From contig CM052362.1 of NCBI GenBank assembly GCA_028551475.1, positions 2,984,166-3,048,165 of the forward strand: DNA of 64,000 bases. The letters are read 5' to 3'. The notes below the pieces were generated by a model, which searched no databases, was not told where the DNA came from, and worked only from the letters and a program-made list of their open reading frames with translations. The stretch is from Casuarina equisetifolia. Lineage: Eukaryota; Streptophyta; Magnoliopsida; Fagales; Casuarinaceae. Within the stretch, counting starts at the first letter, position 1. Each line of letters starts with the position of its first letter. A program made the position numbers and the translations under genes. Shown piece by piece: positions 1 through 12,300 of this stretch.

Positions 1-1299
1 TCGTTCCTTTTACTTTTGACTGGTTGGCTTGGTACTTATCTTCCATCACTCGTGCTTTTTAACCTTCTTTCAATAACGGAGTGGTTCATGGAAGCATCTC
101 TTGTCCTCTTTTACTTTCATTTTTTGTCTTGGCTCCTTCCTCTATGACTTTTTTAATCCGTATCTTTGTATAGTCGTTTTTGGTGCTTTTAATCGATATG
201 TGAGTGGTATGGTGAGTCATAGATCTTCGTTTCCAGCCAATGGTTTTCATCGGACTCAATCGTTTCTTGTTTAATCATTACTTGAATCACAACTATAACT
301 TAATCGTGATAGCATTATTCCCTTTGTGACTTCAATACACCCTTACTATGACAAGAGTAATTAGTTTCTCTAAATGTTTCAAAACTCACTCTTTGTTCAC
401 TCTGCACTCACCCTGTATTTTTCCCACACACCGCCCTCTGTTCTAGTGAATTTTTGCCCTTTGCATGAAAACCGTTGTCCACCGCTTCAACATACTTCTC
501 CTCGAAGAATCGGTAGCTTTCTTCTTGAAAAAGGGTATGATCTCTATACAAAACAATGACTCAGAATTAACCTTAAATGACCGAACTACTTTAGCAAATT
601 AGCTATGGTAATGCCTATTTAAAACAGAGCACCTTCATGTAGTTTGGAGCGGCAACAGGATTGTGAACGATTCTTATACAGAGAAAGCAACATGAGAGAG
701 ATGAGAAAGGGAAGGGCACTGTCTCTGCCGAATCGATTAAGGAAATAATAACACAATCGACAATCCGGCGGCTTAATACTTTTTGGCTTAAATCCATCGG
801 ATTAATTATCTGTAGTATATTTGTTTAAAATATGGTCTTCGTCAACCTCTCTTCGTCCTTGTAATTCACTAATCACTCTCCTTTTTTCTTGCTTCCTTTT
901 TAAACTTCTTTGGCACAATTAGTGCTTCCACCCAACACGTTTGTGGTGGGGGTTCGTTAATTGTCTCATAAATGGTGAGCCATATCGCTTCTCATTTATT
1001 CGTGATGTTTTCTTCTAATCAGTTTTCTTAGCAATTTCTTCCAAAAAAAAGCTTCTTTTTTATGTGTTTGTTTGTCTTGCAATCTTCCCCGGTGTTCCAT
1101 ATTTCGAACTTTAAAGTCGTTTCCCTGTCAAACTCTTATCCTGATTCATTGAATTTGTCAACAATGCTTTTCTTTGTGGTTATTTGCTTGGTTTTAAGTT
1201 TCTAAGTATTGTTTTCATCGCCTCTGTTCGTTTCATCAGTATGCAACTTTTGTGGTGGGATTTCTACGGCACTATTCAGGCCAAGGAAAGAAAAAACGG
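1..1299. other. Upstream flank of NLR1, no gene recognised
   Basis: AT-rich sequence with T-rich tracts and no open frame that I recognise. The end of it (about 1195-1260, with the phrase atgcaacttttgtggtggg) resembles the leader region seen at 42230-42280 upstream of NLR4. It is therefore probably decayed NLR 5' leader. The small frames on both strands show no domain and look like chance. Confidence 0.5.
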
Positions 1300-4200
1300 A
1301 GTTATTTGCCTTTGTCATCCATAGAATTGTTCTTTAATGAATCCAAGATCTTTGTTAAAGATAAAAATATCTTCTTGCTGTGCGCTCAAATTTCGAAAAA
1401 CAATTTGGATGACTTATCGGAGTATTGTTATGGGTTGTATTTCTATTCTACCACGGCTGTATTGGAAGATGCCAGAAATATTGTTCATAGACAAGTTCGG
1501 TATCTAAAAGATTCGGGTTTGTTGCAGGATGTTACTCTAATGCAATATTATTTTTGACCATATGAGCATTTTCTTATGCACGATGTTGTTCGTGATTTTG
1601 CTAAATTAACTGCATCAAAGGATCATGATATGATTGTTGTTGGAGATGATGGTGTGATAAAAGAATGGCCTGCTGTGGATGTACTCAAGAGATGCAAGGC
1701 ATTGTCAATTAGTGGTAGAGACATCCATAAACATCCTTGCCAAACGAAATTTCAAGAGTTAGAGCTCTCCTTTGTGAGTGGAAGATGTTGTTCTTTGCAA
1801 GAGATGGAAGAGCTCGGAGTTCTGGATTTTAAAAACGAGCAACTTTTATCATTTTCACCATCAGTTGTTCTTTATACAAACCTGCGAACTTTGAAGTTGG
1901 ATAATTAGATGACATAAGTATAATTGGGAAGTTCAGGAATTTAGCAATTCTCAGTCTTAGAAATTCCAATATTCAGGAATCGACCAAAGAAATAAGGTTC
2001 TTAATTCATTTGCAACGGTTGAATTTAAGTATGAATTTCAATCTTGAGGTGATTCCACCTTTTGTCCTCTCAAATTTGAAGGATTTGGAAGAGTTGTACT
2101 TGGAAAGTACTAATATTAAATGGTGGGTTGGAAGTGTCAATAATGAAAGAAATAGTACTCGCGTAATTGAGGTCATGCATTTGCCCAAGTTGGTCACTTT
2201 AGAGTCAGTTTAGAGATAAACATTGAAGATGCCAGCTATTTGCCAAATGGTTTGGTGTTTCCGAAGTTAGAAGGGTACAAAATAGCCGTGGCATGTGCTC
2301 CTTTTTTGCATGGGCAGTGATCGAGAATATTAGAATTGAATAATATTTCATGCTTTCATTTAGAGACTATATTCAGAAATTTGCTCAAGAATGTGCAAAA
2401 TATTTCATTAGAGAATTTAAAAAGTGTTAATTGGGTTCCACAAAATCTGGATGGGGAAGATTTTCAACATCTAAAACGTCTCCAAATAAAAAATAGCCTT
2501 GAGATTAGGTATGCCATTGACTCAAGGATGTCATATATTGTTTTTCCTAACTTGAAAACACTTGATCTCAAAAGACATGATCAATTTAGAAGAAATTTGT
2601 CGTGATCAACTTTCTTCAAAACTTTTTGATAAGTTGAAAGCCATATATATAAAACGTAGTGGAAAATTGAAATATTTCATCTCATTGTCCATTGCTGAAG
2701 GCTTTTCACAACTAGAAGTATTGTAGATAAGAGATTGTAGCAATGTGACTATAATATTTGTGAAAGAAGAAGGCAAACTAGAAGAGAGACAAACAACCAT
2801 CTTCCTTAAACTGCGCAACTTGACATTGCAAAAGCTTCCAAAGCTTAAGAGCTTCTTAGGCTTACCAAATTCACTTGCAACTAATGCTGAAGAAGTCATT
2901 TTAGAAGTCAAATTTGACTGTTGCATGCAAATTCTACATGGAGAGGTATACTAAAGTCTAATTCCTTAAATAATTATTTCACATGCGTAACATTAGTCCA
3001 CAAATTTTTCTTGATAAAAAATTGATCATATCGATCACAAAATTTTGGTCCCTTTTTCAAATGGCAAGGAATAAGCATACCTTAGTTTATGCATCTTTTT
3101 AGTTGTTAATGGATAAAGAAGTAAGTGCTTTTGTAGGTTATGTTACCAATGTTGGGTGAACTTAAACTTGACAGCATAGGTGCAAAAGACAAACAACAAG
3201 ACCAATTTATAGGAAACAAACTAAGAATTTGTCATACTTGGATTTGTATTATTTGGGTAACATCAAATATCTACTATCCTTTTCGTTGATATTTATGGTG
3301 CAACTAACTAGTCTTCAGATAAAATAATGTAAGGATCTAGAGGCGATACTACTTATGGAAGACCTAGAAAAGCAAGAAGAATTAATATTGTTCCCTCAGC
3401 TAAAAAAGTTGTTCGTAGTAGACCTTCCTCTCCTCAAAAGATTCTACATGGGAAGTAATATCAAATTTCCATCCTTAAAAGAGCTAGAAGTAGTCAATTG
3501 CCCTAGAATGAATACTTTCATGGGCAAACCAATCAATTCAGGTATGGGTACTAGTGAAAACATATTGAAATGAGCTTAAAGGATGACTCACATACTTTAA
3601 TGGAACCTTTATTTAGCAAAGTTGTAAGTCTTTCTCCACCTATCTTTTGCTTTTGTTTTGTGTTTCTATTGATTCAAAACTTAAAAATCATTATCAATGT
3701 CTTTATTTTTCACATATCTAATCTTTCGTGGTTTGGATAATTATGCTTTGAGATGTCATTAATGTACATGATTAATTATGCAGGATGCCTTTCATAATTT
3801 GGAAACTTTGAAAATCTGCAATATGGTGGAGTTGAAAATCATTTGGTCAAGCTATTTTCCTATAAATTCTTTCCACAAGTTTAAGAATATACTTTTTGAA
3901 TCTTGTAAAAGTCTTACAAGCATCTTCCAATCTAATATATTGGAAAGATTTCTAATTCTAAGAGAACTCTACATAAAGGCTTGTAGCTCAATAGAGCAAG
4001 TATTTGACTTTCAGGGACTAAATATTGAGGAAAACCATATTAAAAGTGTCATTCAGTTGGAAAAATTGATTGTGTGTGATCTACCTAAACTTAGGCATGT
4101 GTGGAACAACCCTAATGAATATTTTAGCTTTCAAAATCTTTAAGAAATGGAGGTTAATAATTGCAAGAGTTTGAAAAGTTTATTCCTAACCTTTATCGCA

Positions 4201-5356
4201 AGACACTTGACACAATTGGAGAATCTTATTATAATTAAATGTAGTGTGGAGGAAATTGTTGTAAGGGAAGAAGCAGAACAACCAATGGATCAAATCGTTT
4301 TCCCTCAAGTAAAACTATTGCATCTTGCAAAAGAAGTGGCATGGTTCCCTCAATTAAAAAACTTGTCCCTAAAAGATCTCCTTGCCCTCAAAAGATTCTG
4401 TGTGGGAACTAACATCAACTTTCCATCTTTGAAAAAGCTGGTAATAGACAATTGCCCTAGAATGAAGACATTTATTTATGCAAGGGAGGGTTTGCACACC
4501 ATTACGGAACCACTCTTCAACAAAAAGGTAAAGCTTTTCTCATTTGTTCTCTTTTTTTTTTTTAAATTTAAAATCCTTGTCAATGATCTTTGTTTTTCTT
4601 AAATCTCATCTTGCTTGATATAAACAATTATGGTTTGAAATGTCATTAACAAATAGGATTAATCTTGTAGGTTTCCCTTCCCGCTTTGAAAAAATTGAAA
4701 ATTCGCAATATGGTTAAGTTGCAAATCATATAGGAGAGCCAATTTGCCATAAATTCTTGTTGCCAACTTAAGGATATACACATAAAATCTTGTAAAAATC
4801 TTATGAGCATCTTCCAATCTACTATGTTGGCAAGGTTTCAAATTTTAGAAGTACTTGCTATTAGGGATTGTGGTTCACTAGAACAAGTATTTGAACTTCA
4901 AGGACTAAATGTTGAAGAAAGGCAAGTTGAAATTGCCATTCATTTGAAAACATTGGGTTTGTTGGATCTACCCAAACTTAGACATGTATGGGATAGGATC
5001 CCTATCCAATTTTTACCTTTCAAAATCTAGAAGTTGTGGGGGCCATCAATTGTGAGAGTTTGAAAAGTTTATTTCCAAGCTTAATGGGTGGACACTTCAA
5101 GAAATTAGAGATGCTTGTTACAGCTAAATGTGGGTTGGAGGAAATTGTTTTATGGGATGAACCGGCACATGCAATGGATTGGCTAATATTCCTACGAGCA
5201 AAGTCTTTGCATCTTGAGGAACTACCAAAATTGGGGTGGTTTCAACCAAGAGTGCAAACTTCTGAATGGCCAATGTTGAAAGAAATTTGGGTAGAAGGGT
5301 GTCCTTTGCTTGTGCACTTAAAAGCAGTGAAGGAACACTTAAGAATGCCAACGTGA
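1300..5356 (+). pseudogene. NLR1: 5'-truncated CNL pseudogene (end of NB-ARC plus LRRs)
   Basis: This is the remains of an intracellular resistance receptor. The first recognisable part is the end of the ARC2 subdomain (FLLCAQI, then EYCYGL, then an LKDSGLLQD stretch). An intact MHD motif (LMHDVVRDFAK) follows at about 1576, and LRR sequence runs to a stop at 5354-5356. The CC domain, P-loop, kinase-2 and GLPL motifs are missing. Exon limits by comparison with NLR3 are about 1300-2945, 3137-3623, 3784-4527 and 4671-5356, with GT/AG borders. The last two exons are both derived from the C-terminal LRR exon, so that exon is duplicated here. The frame is interrupted several times, for example stops near 1906, 2211, 2603 and 4141, so it cannot make a full receptor. 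MHD is better preserved here than in NLR3 or NLR4. Family assignment is secure; expression is unknown. Confidence 0.85.
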
Positions 5357-5641
5357 GATTTGTGATAAACAAATGCATTTCTTGTTTGATATGGTAAGGT
5401 CCTTAACTAATTTCACCAAACATATTAGTGGAAACTTTAGAAACAAGATTTCTCATAAATGAAATAAACTTATTTTTTATGCCATATCTTAAACTTCAAG
5501 TACTATAAAAAATATTATTAATAATAATAGAGGAAAAAGCAACATAGTTACTGGTTGCATTCAAAGTGGAAAAGGGCTTGCCAGCCAGTCAAAGGACCAA
5601 AAGTTTGGCTCCTTTCTATATCAAAGCTACATAATTGGTTT
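5357..5641. other. 3' flank of NLR1
   Basis: There is no gene. The sequence around 5565-5640 and 5885-5945 resembles the 3' flanks at 26950-27270 and 60040-60180 (shared phrases near 'gatttgtcattct' and 'accaaaagtttgg'). It therefore belongs to the duplicated NLR block. Confidence 0.45.
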
Positions 5642-5883
5642 TGATGCGGTAGTGACTATGCCAACCCACTATAATAGCCCAATCCATATGTTGTGTGTCA
5701 TCAAATATATATTTGAGCCATAATGTAATTCAGTGGGTCCAAGAAGGCCAAGGTTGAAGAAGTAACCAAAGAATATTCTATAGCATTTCTGCAGGCTTTA
5801 ATATGGAAGGTTTCCTAAGTAGTTGTTAAGTCCTTAATTTCTTAGGTTTATTATATTGGGTTGGCATAGTCGTTACCACATTA
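5642..5883. mobile_element. MITE-like element with terminal inverted repeats
   Basis: A 242-bp non-coding insert. Its ends are imperfect inverted repeats of about 30 bp: left TGATGCGGTAGTGACTATGC..., right the reverse complement of TAATGTGGTAACGACTATGC... It is flanked by the same 5 bp, GGTTT, at 5637-5641 and 5884-5888, which reads as a target-site duplication. It sits in the 3' flank of NLR1. The superfamily is undetermined, because a 5-bp duplication does not point clearly to one plant DNA transposon family. The duplicated bases are low in complexity, so the exact ends could shift slightly. Confidence 0.7.
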
Positions 5884-5888
5884 GGTTT

Positions 5889-7290
5889 GCTTGAAGATGT
5901 GTTACTTTGGGAGATTTGTCATTCTTGTAAATTTTATAATTTAGATTACCTTTATTTAATTATAAGATTTGAAAGTTAAAGGGTTTAATAAAGCAAAAAA
6001 TTAGAGATTCTTATATTTACTTTGACAATTAGATTATGCATTGGATTTTATAAGTATATTTAGCTATTTTTTATAGGTTATGATTAACTTGTAAGAAAAA
6101 TAAAATTTGAGCTTACCAAGAAGTGGAACTTAGGGAATTTGGTGTTTTTGACTATATTGTTTTGAATTGATGATTCAATTATGTTATGAGGCGTCTAATT
6201 TCTATTCATTTTTATTAGAATTTAATAGAAAGTAGAAGAATTTATAATTATAGTTTGATTTGGAAATTGGGAATTCCTTTGGGATTGTTGCAAGGGTCTC
6301 ACTAATGTCTTAAACAAGTCATTGTTGGCAACTACTTTTATCCGTAAACTCTTTAATTTACACATTTTGGATTACGAGGGAATTATAATTTGGGTACATA
6401 GAAATCTTGCGATATATTCCTATTTGTATTAATGTTGATTGCATTTTCTGTTAGAATCAAGAGGTACAGGTTAAAAGGACTTTGACTTGGAAGACTTGGA
6501 GAAGGAATAGTTATCTACGTAAGATCTTGTATCATCTGTTCCAAGAGCGACAGGATCACAACCAATGGCAAAATGGGGAATCTCTGGCCTCGAGGCTATG
6601 ACGTCATCTAAGCCAGCAAAGAATTTTGTATTAGTGCAACGTATTGGTCAAGTCTTGAAAAATGTTAGATTTGACTGTTTTCTGCCATCTTACTTATTGA
6701 TTACAAAATTTATCATCCTTTTTAAGTTGGACTTACATTGGACTGATTAGTGCTTAGATTCTTAGAGATGCCAACGTCTTACTATTCAGGTTGTTTTGAT
6801 GGCCACTAATTTTTCTTTTGTCTTAGACTTAACAAGTGTTCCATTTTAAGGTATTGTATTCAAAGTTTGAAATTTATTGACATTTACCTTTGTCTTTGTC
6901 TAGTAATTTTTTTTTTCGTTGTTTCCTTTAATTTTTTAGATGAATTGATAATAAACATTCCTCAAGAACATTTATCCATAGTTTTTCATTGGATTTTATT
7001 ATCAATACTATTAGTATTCTTGAGTCTTATTTTGTCCCTTCACCATGCCCACATTGTTCCATTTTCTTATTGATTCTTGTAGAACAAGAGGTTTATGCTC
7101 TTAATCTCTTTTTATTTGTTTCACTTGGTTTTAGATTTCATTCTAAGAACTCTATACTTTAGTCTATCAATATTTTCTGAAAAATGTACTCTATTTCTAC
7201 ATCTCTGCTAATAATTCATTCTCATTTAAGTTTCCAAATACCTCTTTATTGATTTTGGGCAAAAAAATCGAGAATCAACCATGGACCTGA
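5889..7290. other. Duplicated intergenic block and NLR leader-like sequence
   Basis: There is no gene. About 6350-6740 matches 62930-63270 (phrases 'ttggattacgag' and 'gttagatttgac'). About 6936-7030 matches 60830-60920 and 63690-63780. About 7030-7290 matches the leader at 60925-61357 and ends in the same 'atcgagaatcaacc' type of phrase that precedes NLR6. The stretch is therefore a copy of NLR spacer plus leader. The short frames at 6565 and 6867 have no recognisable domain. Confidence 0.55.
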
Positions 7291-7314
7291 GTGACGTGTA
7301 ACGGATTGGTGGTG
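7290..7314 (+). pseudogene. Upstream stub of an NLR relic, cut by copia element 1
   Basis: A short host remnant lies directly after the leader-like sequence. It ends in ATTGGTG at 7308-7314, the bases at which copia element 1 inserted; TGGTG is duplicated at 14853-14857. The downstream flank starts with TTGGAAAGACTATGC, which closely matches the P-loop codons of NLR4 (TTGGAAAGAGCATGC at about 43789). The insertion point therefore lies in or beside a P-loop. The stub is too short to classify on its own. Confidence 0.45.
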
Positions 7315-7337
7315 TGTTAGAAATATCAGTACCTTAC

Positions 7338-8587
7338 TGATAACTCTATTTTTATAGAGTTATTTTACCTATTTTTTAGGCAATAAATAATACAATGCTT
7401 ATGAGAAAATATTTAAACTCCTCTTATTTATTTAAATTTGTCTTGTTTTTGTAGCACAAGGAGGCAAGGAGAAAAGGGATGAACATGGAGAACCTGATGC
7501 TTATTGTGTGGCAAAATTGTAATATCAAGATCAAGAGAGTCAAGATGGGCTTGGGCTTTGGATAATTGTTATTAGATTTTCTATTGTTATTGGATTTTCT
7601 ATTTAAATAGAAAACCCAGTCATGTTAGGAATTCAAGTCTCAATTAATTTAGGAGTTCAAAACCCAATTATTTTAGGTCTCTAAAACCCAATTCTACTAG
7701 GATAGGAGATAGGTCTAAACCTAAACCCTATTTAAGAGAAGAGAAGAGACAAAAGAAGAGAGGAGAAAATTGAGCACAACTCAAGAAAGAAGCCAAGAAT
7801 TCAAGGTTTTCTTGAAGAGAAGACAAAAAGGGTGACAGATTTCTTGTTCTTGGATTCAAGATGCCTTCTTTATTTCTTATTACCATTCTTCCTCATTATT
7901 TCTTTATGTTTTAGTTTATTTTTGTTAGAGCTACGATGTAACCTAATTATGATGGTATGAATCTTATGATTATTATGTTTTGCAAGATATTTTATTTATG
8001 TGAAGTTACATATTACAGAGTTTAATGCTTTTAGGTGATTAGCTACCACTTAGATGACTTGATTTGCATGTTAAAGACCAACAGGAAATAGCATGCAGTT
8101 GATTCTTGTAATATGTAACCATAAATTAAATATGGATAGACATATACCATATTGTTTGTGTGGCTTTTAGTGTAAACTGGGAATATTCATAGATCCTAAT
8201 GCATTTGGTTTGTTTCAATTCACATATAGAGATATAGTGAATTAATGAACTAAGTAGGTTTGCTATACCTAGACATAGGATAGTAAATAAATTAGGAAAT
8301 TTTGCCATCACATAGATATTATCTCTCTTGCAAGCATAAATAATCAATATTAGTACCTAATAATTATGGTGAAGTCATATGCTCTAACATATTTCTTTTA
8401 TTAAGTTTTCTTAGACTTAGTTAGTTAATCTATCATCCATCAACTTGGTTTGCTAGATAAATTCTAGGAGTTATTCACTGTTAGTAATTAGTTGGTCTAG
8501 TAATCACCAATCTCTATGGGACGATATCTTTCTTATCATTATATTACTTGTTCGACATGTTCACTTGCATTTAGATTTCACCGAACA
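7338..8587. repeat. Solo LTR nested in the 5' LTR of copia element 1
   Basis: A 1250-bp sequence with TG...CA ends (TGATAACTC at the left, CACCGAACA at the right). It is flanked by CTTAC at 7333-7337 and 8588-8592. The 3' LTR of the host element runs straight through this point (accttaatcacca), which confirms an insertion. It contains no coding sequence and no internal element body, so it is a single LTR left after recombination. Its size and its end ('gggacgatatc...') suggest a Ty3/gypsy-type LTR, but the family is unproven. It is younger than copia element 1. Confidence 0.8.
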
Positions 8588-8592
8588 CTTAC

Positions 8593-9386
8593 TCACCATT
8601 GTAGGAGTGGATGCAGAACCACCTTTAGACATGCTCTGTAATGTAGCTCACGTACCACAATCACCTTACCTTCATGAAGGCATCAATAAGCAAACTTCGG
8701 GTCTCTCCAATGTCAAGATATCTTGCTGTCAAAACAGCTCAACTCTACCCGTCACTTGATGGTGCTCCACATACTGCACACTCACAGCACACGAGTGCAC
8801 ATGTGCTTCACACAAGCTACAACCAGTTGACACCGAACACTGGAACGCTCTCAGTAAGACACGAGACCCCCTTGTAGCCACATCATAACTCTGCCTTTGT
8901 TAAGTATACTCAGAAGAATGACAAGAGCCCACATATGGAAGACATGCTCACATCACCAATCTCAGGAGAGTCTAGCAATCAGACCCGTGGATGCATTAAG
9001 TGGCTCAGAGGAGAGCCAAGTAACCAATACACAAGCAGTCCTACAGCTCATCTCATAATTGGAAAAGTCAGCACAGCCTTAGGACTCTCACGTCACCTTC
9101 CAGAAGAACATAACTTGCTCGCCAAGCAAAAGAAAAAGGAAGTAGCCGACCATTCTGACATAGAAGGCACCGCCCAGACTCATGTAAACCAAAATTGCAT
9201 GATGAGGAAAGATGAAGTGTAGTTGTATGACTTTCCTTTCTCTATAAATATGTAAGTGTGTAAGAAGACCTACTCACTGAAAAATCCTAACTAGCAGTGA
9301 GAGGCTTTTGCTGTAACCTTTATCATTATCTAAAGCCAGTCGTGTGACGTTAACACCCACTCCCTCGTGTTGTTTACCTTTTCTCT
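8593..9386 (+). repeat. 5' LTR of copia element 1, main part
   Basis: Together with 7315-7337 and one copy of CTTAC, this forms an 817-bp LTR that matches 14037-14852. A TATA-like box (tctataaatatg, about 9240) sits in it, followed by the transcript-start region. It ends directly before the primer site. Confidence 0.88.
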
Positions 9387-12300
9387 TGGTATCGGAGCGG
9401 ATTACGATCCGTGCCATTCCAAACTGTGTCTTCAACTCCCCATCTCAGAATATCAATAGTATCTTCCGCTACTCTGACCATGGCTTTGAGAACCTTTTTT
9501 CCTTTTCCAATTTTAGTTAATGTAAGCAACTTTGTCACTATCAAGCTCACTAAAGGAAACTACTTAGCTTGGATGACCCAAATGAAGTCTCTTATCTAAA
9601 CCCAAAAGCTATTCGGTTTCATTGATGGAGAAACCAAATGCCCGTCAGTTACTCGCACCACTAGTGACCAAGAAGAACATGATCCCAACTTTGATGCTTG
9701 GGTACAGAGTGACGCTCTTGTCAAGTCTTGGATTATGAGTACATTATCTGAGGAAGCACTCGGTCATATATTTGAGCTAAAGACCTCAGCAGATGTATGG
9801 GAAGGACTAGTAAATCATTTTGCTTAAAAGACAGAAGCTAGAGAGTTCGACCTTTTATCACAACTCCACAATCTCAACAAAGAAGGCAAACCATTCTCAA
9901 CCTTCCTGTCGGAATTCAAAGAGCTATTGAACTAGCTTAGCTCAATTGGAAAACCTCTATCAGACTTTGCCAAGACTTTTAGATTACTTGAAAGTCTAGG
10001 GCACGAGTATGAGGCCTTCAGAACCACAATGTTTCGCCCACCTATTCCACAGTTTAACGAAGTAATCTTATAACTTCAAAGCTATGAGGCACGTCGTAGC
10101 AGATATCTATCATCTATGACAACTAACCAGAATGAAAATCTAGACTACACTGCACAGCGGAACACCAGAGAAGGATGTGTGAACTTTCGCAACACCTCTC
10201 GCGGGAGAAACTCAACATCCAACTTCTCCTCACAGGGAAGGGGCTTTAACCCTGCAGCAGCAGCAAATTTCCGCACCACCAATTCATTAGGGCCAAACAA
10301 TAGAAATATATCAAAAGCAAGCCCCAATACTGGCAGAAACTCAGGAGGGACGACTAACTTTGACAATAGCCCTTGGTGTCCTATCAAATTTGTAAGAAAA
10401 GAGGGCATACAGCCCTAGAATGTTGGAAGTGCTTTGATCACACCTATTAGACAGATGAGATACCCAAAGCTTTAGCCGCACTCCAAATTTTAGAAAATGG
10501 AAATGAAGAATGGGTTGCAGACTCGGGTGCCTCTACTCATATAGTGGATACACCAGGTAATCTCACCATTCTATCTAAATATAGAGGCTCTAATGGAATC
10601 CAAATCGGTAATGGCAAGATTCTCCCAATCTCTCATGTTGGAGAAACTTCCTTAAACAAAGGACGCATCAAACTTAATTCAGGAACTAGTATGCCCCAAT
10701 ATGAAGAGAAATCTCCTTTCAGTTGCTAAGCTTACTACTGATTATCCATGTGTTGTTATTTTTGATAAAAGCTCATTCATTGTTAAGGATCTGACAATGG
10801 AGGAAATCCTCCTCAAGGGACATAGAAGAGGTGATATCTATGTACTACCCCTAAGAAAATCAGCATGCGTACTTCTCCATATACCAACAAACCGCAAACG
10901 GCAGTACATGGCATAGGCGATTGGGTCACGCTAATCTACAACTCCTGAAGTATTTACAAAATCATAAGCTTATCAAATTACAAGGCAATCTTCAAATCTA
11001 TGTCACATCTACTTGGAAAATAAAAGTCATAAATCTCTTTTTTCAAAGACATTTTCAAGAGTCTCGGCACCTTTGGAAAAGGTCCATAGTGACCTTTGGG
11101 GGCCTTCCTCTGTAACATCATGCCAAGGCTTCTTGTACTATGCTGTACTTGTAGATGACTTTACACGTTATATGTGGATCTACCCAATAAAAAGAAAATT
11201 AGAATTTTGCCAAATATTTCAAGACTTCCAAGTCATGGCAGAACGCTAGTTCAAGCTTAAAATATTACATTCTGAAAATGGAGGGGAATACACTAGCTTT
11301 AAACTAGAAAAACACTTGCGACACAATGGAGTCATTCATCAATTTTCGTGTCCCTATACGCCACAACAAAACGAAATAGCAGAAAGGAAGCACCGACATA
11401 TCACAAAATTGGGACGTTTTATGATGCAGCAATCAAGTACTCCACCCAAATATTGGGTTGAAGCCTTTACAACAACCGTGTACATCATAAATAGGCTTCC
11501 TACCAAAACACTAGAACACTTCTCACCATATGAAGTCCTTTACGGAAGAAACCCAAATTACAACTCAATGAGAGTGTTCGGATCGCAATGCTTTCCGTGC
11601 CTATGGCATATCTTGACTAATAAACTATCAGCTAAATCGATCCCATGTGTATTTATTGGCTATAGTTCCAAGCACAAAGGGTACAGATGTCTACAGTGTG
11701 AGACAGGAAAGGTATTTATCTCCAAACACGTTCTATTTGATGAACAAACCTTCCTTTTTGCAGAAAAAGAAGCCTCTATAAAAGAACAAGAGTGTCAGCA
11801 CCATAGCTACCCTTCAATCCAACTCAGAACAGAAATACATGATGAAACATGCTCAGAACCTACTGATGGAGTCACCGATTTGGAAACACCCATGCTGCCA
11901 TATCAAATGATGCAGACACCATCTTAGAATGATGTAGAAGAGGGACAGCCATACCACTCCCAAGGACGCCTTAGTTGTCCTAATCTGACCTCAGTATGGA
12001 ACAACAACTCTAGTACTTCCGTCGTACCACCAGTGCAGGAAAATCCCACTCAAAATCTAGAGCTTGTCAGCGACTTTGAAATCCACAAAGATTGTGCAGG
12101 GCAAGGCCAAGACTCATTAAAGAGAGCTGAATCCTCGAAGAAGGCATATCAAACATGTGTCGATTTATGGACCCCTACAACTAAACCTGCGTCACCTACA
12201 AGAGTAAGGCCACAAGGTTTGAATATGTCCTTTAAATCTGTACCGCATATCCCTGAAAATCCTCAAAATAATGATAACCTTACTAAGGAGTGGAACGTTG

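Noticed and set aside
374-797. Short frames on both strands near the window start
   Set aside because: No homology that I recognise, no conservation with other parts of the window, and composition like the surrounding spacer.
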